Source: an uncultured Oscillospiraceae bacterium (GTDB lineage: Bacteria > Bacillota > Clostridia > Oscillospirales > Oscillospiraceae). From it: DNA of 40,788 nt. The notes below the pieces were generated by a model that did no database searches, was not told the origin of the DNA, and was given only the letters and a program-made list of their open reading frames with translations. Below are positions 9,445 to 16,355 of the stretch, piece after piece; the stretch's first letter is position 1, and each line of letters begins with the position of its first letter. The stretch covers positions 1 to 40,788 of the forward strand of contig CAKUEI010000003.1 in assembly GCA_934646175.1 (NCBI GenBank), in the 5' to 3' direction. A program made the translations under genes and the position numbers.

Positions 9445-9731
9445 CTCCACTTCATTAGTATAACATGCCGATTTTGAATGTCAACCTTTCTTTCCCGCTG
9501 CAGGGCCGTTCCGAGAACAAACGGGGACATGACTTTCGCCATGCCTCGCACGAAGGACTCCAGGTGTTTTTTGTAAAACTTCGTGCCCGGAAACCAGCTG
9601 TGCTGCTTTTCTGAGGAGTTGGCAAAGCAGAACATGGCGGCAAGGAAAAAGGGCACCGTGGGCAAGATGGGCAGTACAATGCCCACGCAGCCCCACCCCA
9701 GGCGCAGGCAGCCAAGGACTAGAAAAATCAC
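9426..9731 (-). pseudogene. DUF454 (YbaN-like) inner-membrane protein, C-terminally decayed
   Basis: The frame reads MIFLVLGCLRLGWGCVGIVL and continues PILPTVPFFLAAMFCFANSS, then KFYKKHLESFVRG. This is the diagnostic N-terminal two-thirds of DUF454 proteins (GxVLPxLPTTPFLLLAxxCF), normally about 115-125 residues with further membrane helices. Here homology stops near residue 65, and the rest (about 36 residues, ending HVILMKWRSPFVN) is unrelated. That tail runs across the TTGACA/TATACT promoter and into the hairpin at 9433-9444. The only start is a GTG at 9731 with a weak ribosome site. I read it as a truncated remnant whose 3' end was replaced by the riboswitch promoter. Confidence 0.55.
9457..9484 (-). 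promoter_or_regulatory. Strong sigma-A promoter of the riboswitch / giant SLH unit
   Basis: TTGACA (9484-9479), 16-base spacer, TATACT (9462-9457) on the minus strand. The predicted start is near 9450, giving a leader of about 615 nt that contains the 5' hairpin, the cobalamin riboswitch and its terminator. Confidence 0.8.
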
Positions 9732-9861
9732 TCGTTTCGGCTTTATCCTGCATCCTTCAGTCGTTTTTTCTCCCGCTTGGTCTGAACGTTCTGCACCAGC
9801 TTATGTGGACATCATCCACGTTTCCGCTGGGCACCATTATAATACGATTCTTTTCCGCGCA

Positions 9862-9894
9862 AAAAAGGCCGGACGAAATTCGTCCGGCCTTTTT
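9862..9894. terminator. Intrinsic terminator after the DtxR-family gene
   Basis: GGCCGGACGA pairs with TCGTCCGGCC, flanked by A6 (9861-9866) and T5 (9890-9894). It lies directly beyond the stop of the minus-strand regulator and can work in both directions. Confidence 0.9.
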
Positions 9895-9899
9895 CCGTT

Positions 9900-10286
9900 T
9901 CAGTTTTCCTCTTTCTGTTCCAGCTGGGCGGCCACATGATGCTTCAGCGCTTCAAAGGTCTCTGCGCTGATCACGTGCTCCATGCGGCAGGCGTCCTCCG
10001 CTGCCACCTTGGGATCCACTCCCATGCTCACCAGCCATTTGGAGATCAAGGTGTGCCGCTCGTAGATCATCTCGGCAATGCTCTTTCCCTTTTCCGTCAG
10101 GGTGAGAAACCCCTCCCGATCCATCTCCACATAGCCGTTCTCTCTCAGGTTCTTCATGGCAACGCTGACGCTGGGCTTGCTGAATTCCATTTCATTTACG
10201 ATGTCGATGGAGCGCACCTGTCCGTTTCTCCGCTGCAGAATCAGAATGGTCTCCAGATAGTTTTCCGCCGATTCCTGAATTTTCAT
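9900..10286 (-). CDS. DtxR/IdeR/MntR-family metal-dependent repressor
   Basis: 128 residues: an N-terminal winged helix (SAENYLETILILQ; SIDIVNEMEFSKPSVSVAMK; MDREGFLTLTEKGK) then the dimerisation/metal domain (ERHTLISKWLVSMG; CRMEHVIS). There is no C-terminal SH3-like domain, which matches the MntR length. The CxxEH ligand pattern (Cys-Arg-Met-Glu-His) resembles DtxR Cys102/Glu105/His106 more than the ExxEH of Bacillus MntR, and Asn replaces the MntR Asp8. Iron sensing is therefore as likely as manganese. A GGGAG ribosome site precedes the ATG. No transporter lies beside it, so its regulon is elsewhere. Confidence 0.88.
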   Translation of the reverse strand: MKIQESAENYLETILILQRRNGQVRSIDIVNEMEFSKPSVSVAMKNLRENGYVEMDREGFLTLTEKGKSIAEMIYERHTLISKWLVSMGVDPKVAAEDACRMEHVISAETFEALKHHVAAQLEQKEEN

Positions 10287-10325
10287 CTGCTCCCGCCTTC
10301 CGTCTAAATGTGCTTCTTACTATTT

Positions 10326-10354
10326 ATTGTATCGTCTCCGGCGAAAAAAAGCAA
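10326..10354 (-). promoter_or_regulatory. Promoter of the DtxR-family gene
   Basis: TTGCTT (10354-10349), 17-base spacer, TACAAT (10331-10326) on the minus strand, about 40 bases before the start codon. Confidence 0.65.
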
Positions 10355-10383
10355 GCGCGTCTTTTCACACCCGTCCGGAAGGG

Positions 10384-11952
10384 TCATTTTTCTTCGATCA
10401 CGTCTTCCAGTTCAGGCTTCATCAGCTCTATGATCTTATCGGAAATGATCAGGCGGAAGGCCGTCAGCTCGTCATCAAAATCCACACCCGTCAGCTCTGT
10501 GATACGGTTGATGCGGTACTTCATGGTGTTATAGTGTACGTTCATGGCCTTGGCCGCCGCCGTAATGTCGTTCTTGCTGCGCACGTAGCAGAACAGGGTC
10601 TCGGTGAAGTCGGTGTTCTTCTCCTGATCGTGCTTCAGCAGCATCTTGACACTGGGGTGGATCAGGTCGTTCAAATCGAACATTTCGCTGAAGTGAAGGA
10701 ACATGTGCTCGATCATATAGTCCTCGTACCGGGCCACCGTCTCCTTCCGGCCCAGCTTCCGGGTGGTCAGCAGGCAGGAGGTAGTCTGAACATAGCACTT
10801 ATAAAAATCCCCCAGCTTGCGGAAGGGCATACTCACCGCCGCCCGGCAGCCATTGGCCTCCAGCATCAAAGACAGGGCCCGCATCCAGCTTTCCGACAAA
10901 ATGTCCTGATTCTTCACATCGTAAAGCACCACAACATAGTTCCGGTAGACCACCACCGTGGCCCGGTTCAAGTGGTTTTTCAGCTGTTTTTTGATCAGGT
11001 ACAGCCGGTCCGTGCTGCAAAGCCGCTCGTCCAGTTCTGCTGTCAGCACGTATTTGGTGTCGTAAAGCTCCAGCTTGATGCGCTCCGCCCGGCTCTGGAT
11101 CACCCCCGGGTCGCTGATCTTCCGCTCTAATAGCCCAGTGAGGAAGGACTCCACCATGGGGTTGCTGGTGGGGTCCGCACCGTAGAATTCGTCCATGGTG
11201 ATGGACAGGAACTTGCACAGCACATTCAGGAAATACTCTTCGATCTCCGTAATGGGCTTATTGTACTCCAGCACCTTGACGTAGCCGATCAGGTGCCCGT
11301 TTTTGATGATCCGCCCGGCCATCATCCGGTGATGGAACAGGTCGTTGGTCCACAAAACCAGCCCGTCCCCCTCGCCGTCCCGGCGCCGCTCTTCCTCCGC
11401 CATGACAGCGTTCAGGTAGCACTCCGGCAGGAACCCGTGCGTGAGGGTATAGGTGATATGCTCCTCCCCCCGCACGGTCTCCATCCCCGCGTGCTTCATG
11501 AGGAAGAGGGAGGCATCCACCAGCATAACGGGGTTCCCGATGGCCTGATAGGCGGCGTTCAGTATCTCCTGAATGCTCTTGTTCTCATGGCACAGGTTGA
11601 GAATGCCGTAAGAGAAGTTGTTCACCCGAATCTGCACATCGAATACCCTGCGGATATTTTCCACACAGGCCCGGAAATCCGTTTCCGAATCCATGATGAT
11701 CAGGTTGTTGCTGCTCTGGAACAGCGCCGGCGGGATGGGTGCATCCGCCATCAGCAGGAAATTCCCGTTCTCCACAAAATCCAGCGTGTTGGAAAGGTCG
11801 GACGCCTTTCCGGAATAGAGATCATCGGAGGCAAACCGCTTCAGGTTTGGCCGGATATCCGAGCAGCCGATGATATTCCGCTCGGGCGCGGGCACGATCT
11901 TTCTGCAGTTGCTGCTTGCGCAATTTGCGATCTGTTCAAAGTGAATGGCCAT
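10384..11952 (-). CDS. PucR/CdaR-type transcriptional activator
   Basis: 522 residues from the ATG at 11952, which has GGAG eight bases upstream. An in-frame ATG at 11982 has no ribosome site. The C-terminal about 65 residues form the PucR helix-turn-helix (NDITAAAKAMNVHYNTMKYR INRITELTG), present in PucR, CdaR and related activators of catabolic genes. The N-terminal part (residues about 50-150) looks like the purine-catabolism/ligand-sensing region of this family, and the middle (ELYDTKYVLTAELDE and onward) like the GGDEF-derived CdaR region. It is divergently transcribed from the glycyl radical enzyme across a 400-nt AT-rich gap. It is most simply the substrate-responsive regulator of that enzyme and the transporter at 15101. 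The inducer is unknown. Confidence 0.85.
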   Translation of the reverse strand: MAIHFEQIANCASSNCRKIVPAPERNIIGCSDIRPNLKRFASDDLYSGKASDLSNTLDFVENGNFLLMADAPIPPALFQSSNNLIIMDSETDFRACVENIRRVFDVQIRVNNFSYGILNLCHENKSIQEILNAAYQAIGNPVMLVDASLFLMKHAGMETVRGEEHITYTLTHGFLPECYLNAVMAEEERRRDGEGDGLVLWTNDLFHHRMMAGRIIKNGHLIGYVKVLEYNKPITEIEEYFLNVLCKFLSITMDEFYGADPTSNPMVESFLTGLLERKISDPGVIQSRAERIKLELYDTKYVLTAELDERLCSTDRLYLIKKQLKNHLNRATVVVYRNYVVVLYDVKNQDILSESWMRALSLMLEANGCRAAVSMPFRKLGDFYKCYVQTTSCLLTTRKLGRKETVARYEDYMIEHMFLHFSEMFDLNDLIHPSVKMLLKHDQEKNTDFTETLFCYVRSKNDITAAAKAMNVHYNTMKYRINRITELTGVDFDDELTAFRLIISDKIIELMKPELEDVIEEK

Positions 11953-11996
11953 TTTCTCCGCACCCTTTCCATCTTTCCGCATTTTTTAGTATACAG

Positions 11997-12025
11997 ATTA
12001 TAGCAAAGAAACCGTCCCTTTTCAA
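11997..12025 (-). promoter_or_regulatory. Promoter of the PucR-type regulator
   Basis: TTGAAA (12025-12020), 17-base spacer, TATAAT (12002-11997), reading on the minus strand toward the start at 11952. Confidence 0.8.
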
Positions 12026-12232
12026 TAGGGAATCAACGGGTTTCGGCCCCGATTTGCAAAATCCATTCAGCTTTTATAGGACATTTTTATAATGTTCATT
12101 GGAAAAATCGTGGTTTTTTATAGTTTACCTCCCTCTGTATCTTTCAGCGTTTTCCACTTTTTTCTCAATCTTTCGCAATATACTTTCGCGTGCTCGATTG
12201 CACTTTTGGTGTATTTTTTATAAATACCTACG
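12026..12232. promoter_or_regulatory. AT-rich divergent control region
   Basis: This gap between the divergent promoters holds four near-identical TTTTATA tracts (near 12072, 12085, 12114 and 12216). Their spacing could suit direct-repeat activator sites, for example for the PucR-type regulator. No credible gene is seen; a 63-codon minus frame at 12118-12309 lacks a ribosome site. Confidence 0.3.
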
Positions 12233-12261
12233 TTGTATTTTTCAATTCTTCGTGATATAGT
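12233..12261 (+). promoter_or_regulatory. Promoter of the glycyl radical enzyme
   Basis: TTGTAT (12233-12238), 17-base spacer, TATAGT (12256-12261). The leader of about 85 nt then carries two small hairpins: GGAATC/GATTCC at about 12269-12284, and GGCACC/GGTGCC at about 12301-12323. They lie just before the AGGAGG ribosome site. Confidence 0.65.
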
Positions 12262-12352
12262 GTAAACGGAATCAGACGATTCCAATTTGATTTGGCTGCA
12301 GGGCACCATTTTGCTGCGGTGCCGCGCAAAATATTATGAGGAGGTTACGCAT

Positions 12353-14797
12353 ATGTCCTATGTTCTGCGTCCCGTTACCGATCGCGTGCTGAAGATGCGC
12401 GAGAAGTATCGCACCACCAAGCCGAAGGTTTGTATTCAGCGTCTGAAGATCGTTACCGAATTTGATCAGCAGCACCCCGAGCTCACTGGTATTCTGAAGC
12501 GCGCGCTGGCCTTCAAAAATATCTGCGAGAAGACCCCCGTCCTCATCAGCCCCGATGAAGTCGTGGTGGGCAGCATGGCCTCCACCTATCGTGGTTCCTG
12601 CCTGTTCCCGGAAGGCGACCTCACCTGGATCAAGAAAGACTATGACGCCGGTCTGCTGATCGACCGTCCTCTGGATCCCTATGACATCGACCCCGACGAC
12701 CTGGAGTACATCCTCTCCGTGGTCCCCTACTGGGAGAACCACTCCCTGTCCTCCAAGGTGGACCAGTACATCCCCTACGGCTATCTGAACCACTGCATCG
12801 GCAACCAGGTCACCGTTTATGGCAACAAGGGCATCTGCGCCGCCCCTGTGGGTCACTTCTGCACCAACTATGACAAGGCCATCCGCAAGGGCTTCGGCGC
12901 CATCAAAGCCGAAGCGGAAGAGAAAATGGCCGCCATGGAAGGCAATCTGGACGGCGACTCCATCCTGCGCTACAACTTCTATCGTGCCGTTGCCATCGAC
13001 TGCGAAGGCATGATCATCCTGTCCGAGCGTTACGCTGCCGAGGCTGCCCGTCAGGCCAAAGAGTGCACCGATCCCGCCCGCAAGGCCGAGCTGGAGATGA
13101 TGGCCGACTCCCTGAACTGGATCATGAAGAACCCTGCCCGCACCTTCTACGAGGCCATGCAGGTCATGTTCCTCTATCAGATCGGCCTGTGCCTGGACGT
13201 GAACATGCACGGCATTTCCTTCGGCCGCGTGGACCAGTACCTGAACAGCTTCTATCAGGACGACCTGAAGGCCGGCCGTCTGACCCCGGATCAGGGCCAG
13301 GAGCTCTATGACCTGCTGGCACTGAAGATCGCCGAGATGAACAAGATCTGGTCTTACGGCACCACCCTCACCGTCTCCGGTTACACCGTCGGCCAGCTGA
13401 CCACCTGCGGCGGCGTGGACAAGGACGGCAACGACGCAACCAACGACGTGTCCTACATGATGCTGCAGTCCGCTGCCCGCCTGGAGCTGCACGATCCCCC
13501 GATCGCCCTGCGCGTGCATGACAACATGCCTCAGGAGATGTGGGAGGCTGCACTGGAGACCACCCGTCGCTGCGGCGGTGTGCCCACCTTTGAGTATGAC
13601 GGCGTGATCATCCCCGCCCTGCAGAGCCGCGGTATGTCTCTGGAAGATGCCCGCAACTACTGCCTGATCGGCTGCGTGGAGCCCGGCGGCTGCGGCCACG
13701 AGTGGCCCGCCTGCGGCGGCAGCGGCGGCGAGGCATACTGGAATATGCCCATGGCCATCATCCACGCCATCAACAACGGCATCAATCCCATGAAGGTCGC
13801 CCGTGACCGCAACGGCAACGAAGTCGCCGCCGGTAAGCAGACCGGCGCCTCCACCGGCTATCTGTATGAGATGAACACCTTCGACGATGTTCTGGAAGCC
13901 GTTAAGACCCAGTACCGTTACTTCCTGCGTTGGCAGATGAGCATGGTCAACATGTTCGAGGTCGTGGCCGCCGAGCACATGGCTCAGCCTCTGATCTCCG
14001 CCACCATGGACGGCTGCATGGAGTCCGGCCGCGACGTGATGCGCGGCGGTGCCCGCAACAACAGCTGCGGCGTCCCCGGCATCGGTATCGGCAACGCCGT
14101 CGACTCTCTGTACGCCATCAAGCACCTGTGCTTCGACACCAAGAAGTGCACTACCCGTGAGCTGTATGACGCCCTGATGAACAACTGGGAAGGCTACAGC
14201 GAACTGCAGAACTACATCAACGGCGAGATGCCCCGTTACGGCAACGCCATCGAGGAAGTGGACCAGTGGGCCACCTGGCTGCTGAACCTGTTTGCTGACA
14301 TCGTCACCGAGTTCACCAACATCCGCGGCTGCCATTTCGCCCCCGGCCTGTACCCCGTGGCTACCAACGTTCTGTGGGGTATGTTTACCCCCGCAACGCC
14401 TGACGGCCGTAAGGCCGGCGAGCCTCTGGCCGACGGCATCTCCCCCGTCCAGCAGATGGACAAGAGCGGCCCCACCGCTACTCTGACCTCCGTCGCTCAC
14501 ATTCCTCAGGTCCGTTATTCCAACGGTACCCTGCTGAATATGAAGTTCCATCCTTCTTCCGTCAACAGCCCTGAGTCTCAGGCGAAGCTGCAGGCTCTGA
14601 TTGAGACCTACTTTAAGATGGGCGGCATGGAAGTTCAGATCAACATCACCTCCAGCGAAGTGATGAAGAAGGCCCAGGCTGACCCCGCCGCTTACAAGAA
14701 CCTGGTCGTTCGTGTGGCCGGCTTCTCCGCTTACTTCGTGGAGCTGTTCAAGCCCTGCCAGGATGACCTGATCCGCCGCACCGAGCTGTCCCTGTAA
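12353..14797 (+). CDS. Glycyl radical enzyme (GRE), substrate unassigned
   Basis: 814 residues, the normal size for pyruvate-formate-lyase-like GREs, starting at an ATG with AGGAGG seven bases upstream. The thiyl-radical Cys441 and acid/base Glu443 are in IGCVEP. The radical-bearing Gly790 is in RVAGFSAYF, 24 residues from the C-terminus. His168 (PVGHFCTNYDK) sits where dehydratase-type GREs (glycerol, propanediol) have a catalytic His. After CVEP the sequence is unusual: GGCGHEWPACGGSGG, with two further Cys and Gly at the position +14 from the catalytic Cys, where glycerol dehydratase has Asp. It is therefore not an obvious glycerol/propanediol dehydratase, HypD, CutC or PFL. No radical-SAM activating enzyme is encoded nearby, although GREs need one. 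Smooth codon use suggests high expression. Likely cytosolic and controlled by the divergent PucR-type activator. Confidence 0.92.
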   Translation: MSYVLRPVTDRVLKMREKYRTTKPKVCIQRLKIVTEFDQQHPELTGILKRALAFKNICEKTPVLISPDEVVVGSMASTYRGSCLFPEGDLTWIKKDYDAGLLIDRPLDPYDIDPDDLEYILSVVPYWENHSLSSKVDQYIPYGYLNHCIGNQVTVYGNKGICAAPVGHFCTNYDKAIRKGFGAIKAEAEEKMAAMEGNLDGDSILRYNFYRAVAIDCEGMIILSERYAAEAARQAKECTDPARKAELEMMADSLNWIMKNPARTFYEAMQVMFLYQIGLCLDVNMHGISFGRVDQYLNSFYQDDLKAGRLTPDQGQELYDLLALKIAEMNKIWSYGTTLTVSGYTVGQLTTCGGVDKDGNDATNDVSYMMLQSAARLELHDPPIALRVHDNMPQEMWEAALETTRRCGGVPTFEYDGVIIPALQSRGMSLEDARNYCLIGCVEPGGCGHEWPACGGSGGEAYWNMPMAIIHAINNGINPMKVARDRNGNEVAAGKQTGASTGYLYEMNTFDDVLEAVKTQYRYFLRWQMSMVNMFEVVAAEHMAQPLISATMDGCMESGRDVMRGGARNNSCGVPGIGIGNAVDSLYAIKHLCFDTKKCTTRELYDALMNNWEGYSELQNYINGEMPRYGNAIEEVDQWATWLLNLFADIVTEFTNIRGCHFAPGLYPVATNVLWGMFTPATPDGRKAGEPLADGISPVQQMDKSGPTATLTSVAHIPQVRYSNGTLLNMKFHPSSVNSPESQAKLQALIETYFKMGGMEVQINITSSEVMKKAQADPAAYKNLVVRVAGFSAYFVELFKPCQDDLIRRTELSL

Positions 14798-14823
14798 GAT
14801 AACCTTTTCCCTCTCTATCTAAG

Positions 14824-14858
14824 AAAGGAGCTGCGCCCAAACGGGTGCAGCTCCTTTT
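14824..14858 (+). terminator. Terminator after the glycyl radical enzyme
   Basis: AAAGGAGCTGC pairs with GCAGCTCCTTT, closed further by GCCC/GGGT, then a T-rich run (TTTTGTATTTTTT). Confidence 0.9.
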
Positions 14859-14922
14859 GTATTTTTTCACATTTGCGAAAGTGAAGTTTGGTTTTTTCAA
14901 CGATGACAGGGCACAACTTTTT

Positions 14923-14938
14923 GTGATAATATAATCAC
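14923..14938. promoter_or_regulatory. Operator-like inverted repeat over a TATAAT
   Basis: GTGAT-N6-ATCAC overlaps a TATAAT at 14930-14935. It resembles a dyad operator (loosely CRP/FNR-like) but has no proper -35 at the expected distance. It lies upstream of the MFS transporter promoter. Confidence 0.3.
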
Positions 14939-14981
14939 GGTACAAATGCGCACCCCATACCAATCCTCTATTTATGCTTCT

Positions 14982-15021
14982 GCACAAAGTCCCGAGCTGG
15001 AAACAGCCCGGGACTTTGTGC
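14982..15021 (+). other. Long hairpin immediately before the MFS promoter
   Basis: An 18-bp stem with one mismatch and a GAAA loop. Its last base is four bases before the -35 hexamer at 15025. There is no U tract, so it is not a standard terminator. Either read-through transcripts from upstream fold here, or the DNA dyad is a protein site. Confidence 0.5.
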
Positions 15022-15024
15022 GTC

Positions 15025-15054
15025 TTGACACCCCTTGCCATTCCATATTATAAT
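15025..15054 (+). promoter_or_regulatory. Promoter of the MFS transporter
   Basis: TTGACA (15025-15030), 18-base spacer, TATAAT (15049-15054), with both hexamers perfect. The predicted start is near 15061, which rules out translation starts before that point. Confidence 0.8.
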
Positions 15055-15100
15055 GGTTTTTAATGCGCAGTCCCATTTTCTTCCGGAAAGGGCGTTTGTC

Positions 15101-16297
15101 ATGCCAAAAAATGTATCCGCACCCACTCAAGAAGCCGATGCCAAGCTGAAGCTCTCCGCGCTGATCGGCCTTATCGCACTGGTCGCTATGACCATGTCTC
15201 AGGGCGCCACCTCCCCCGCGCTGGCCACCTTTGCAAAGGTATGGCCCGCCAGCGCAGGCAATATTGCCCTGATCAACACGCTGCCCAGCCTGCTGTTCAT
15301 TCCGGCCTCACTGCTTTCCGGCCGTCTGGCGGATAAAGGCTATCTCTCCTACCGCTCCCTGGCCCTCATCGGTGTGCTGATCACCGCTTTGGGCGGCGCC
15401 GCCCCCGTTCTGGGCAACAGCTTTACCCTCGTGCTGATCTGCCGCGCCATTTACGGTTTTGGCATGGGCCTTTTCTCCCCCATCTGCAACGCTATGATCC
15501 TGCTGCTGATCCCCGGCGACCGGGCGCGGCATTATATGAGTATCACCACCGCCGCCAGCAATCTGGTCGGCATCCTGCTTCAGATCCTGGGCGGTATGCT
15601 GAGCAACATCCACTGGAAGCTCTCCTTCGCCCTTTACCTGCTGGGCGTGCCCTGCTTCCTCATCATGCTGTTCTGCCTGCCTAACGTGCCCCGCGGCCGG
15701 GTGCTGGAAAAGGCGGAGATCAAGAAGGAGCCTATGGGCAAGAAGGTCTACTTCTGGGCCATGCTGCAGTTCGGCTTCAGCGCCTCCTTCTTCATTCTCA
15801 CCAACTGCATCGCCATGATCATCACCGGCAATCAGTACGGCACCTCCGCCGATGTGGGCTATGTCATGGCCACCTTCACCGTGGGCGGCTTCTTCGGCGC
15901 CATGTCCAGCAACAAAATTTTCCGAAAGCTGCACAGCTTCACCCTTCCCCTCTCCGCTCTGGTAGCCGCCTCCGGTTTCCTGCTTATCATCTTCGGGCAG
16001 AATCTTCCGCTGATGTACGCAGGCTCTCTGGTCTTCGGCCTTGGCTTCGGCTGCTGGAACCCCACCCTGCAGGCCACCGGCGGCCGCTCCGTCCCCCCCA
16101 ACGACACCGCCACCGCCATCTCCCTCATCACCTGCTTTGGTAATTTCGGCAGCTTCCTCTCCATTTACATCACCAAGTTCTTCGGCCGATTCTTCCAACC
16201 GTGGGACCGGCTGGACATGTGCATCGGCTGCGCCATCTTCCTCCTTCTGTTCTTTATCACCCTGAGCTGCACCTTCTCCCGCCGCAAGGAAAACTGA
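15101..16297 (+). CDS. Major facilitator superfamily transporter
   Basis: 398 residues with about 12 hydrophobic helices and a charged loop in the middle (EKAEIKKEPMGKK), as in MFS antiporters/uniporters. Helix 2-3 carries the MFS signature-like SLLSGRLADKGYLSYRS. The start is the ATG at 15101 with GGAAAGGG upstream; longer in-frame starts precede the mapped promoter. It follows the glycyl radical enzyme in the same direction but has its own promoter. It may import that enzyme's substrate or export its product; this is inference from position only. Substrate cannot be read from sequence. Confidence 0.82.
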   Translation: MPKNVSAPTQEADAKLKLSALIGLIALVAMTMSQGATSPALATFAKVWPASAGNIALINTLPSLLFIPASLLSGRLADKGYLSYRSLALIGVLITALGGAAPVLGNSFTLVLICRAIYGFGMGLFSPICNAMILLLIPGDRARHYMSITTAASNLVGILLQILGGMLSNIHWKLSFALYLLGVPCFLIMLFCLPNVPRGRVLEKAEIKKEPMGKKVYFWAMLQFGFSASFFILTNCIAMIITGNQYGTSADVGYVMATFTVGGFFGAMSSNKIFRKLHSFTLPLSALVAASGFLLIIFGQNLPLMYAGSLVFGLGFGCWNPTLQATGGRSVPPNDTATAISLITCFGNFGSFLSIYITKFFGRFFQPWDRLDMCIGCAIFLLLFFITLSCTFSRRKEN

Positions 16298-16308
16298 AAA
16301 GCAAAACC

Positions 16309-16346
16309 AAACCGGCTCCATACCGTTTCGGTATGGAGCCGGTTTT
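16309..16346. terminator. Bidirectional terminator
   Basis: AAACCGGCTCCATACC pairs with GGTATGGAGCCGGTTT, followed by T's on the plus strand. It lies between the convergent MFS and O-antigen-ligase-like genes. Confidence 0.92.
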
Positions 16347-16355
16347 TTGTCGTTT

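Noticed and set aside
12118..12309. 63-codon minus-strand frame in the pucR-GRE gap
   Set aside because: No ribosome site, overlaps the GRE promoter and leader, and composition is that of AT-rich non-coding DNA.
12272..14551. A 759-codon open frame on the minus strand
   Set aside because: Antisense shadow of the glycyl radical enzyme, which has clear catalytic motifs, promoter and ribosome site.
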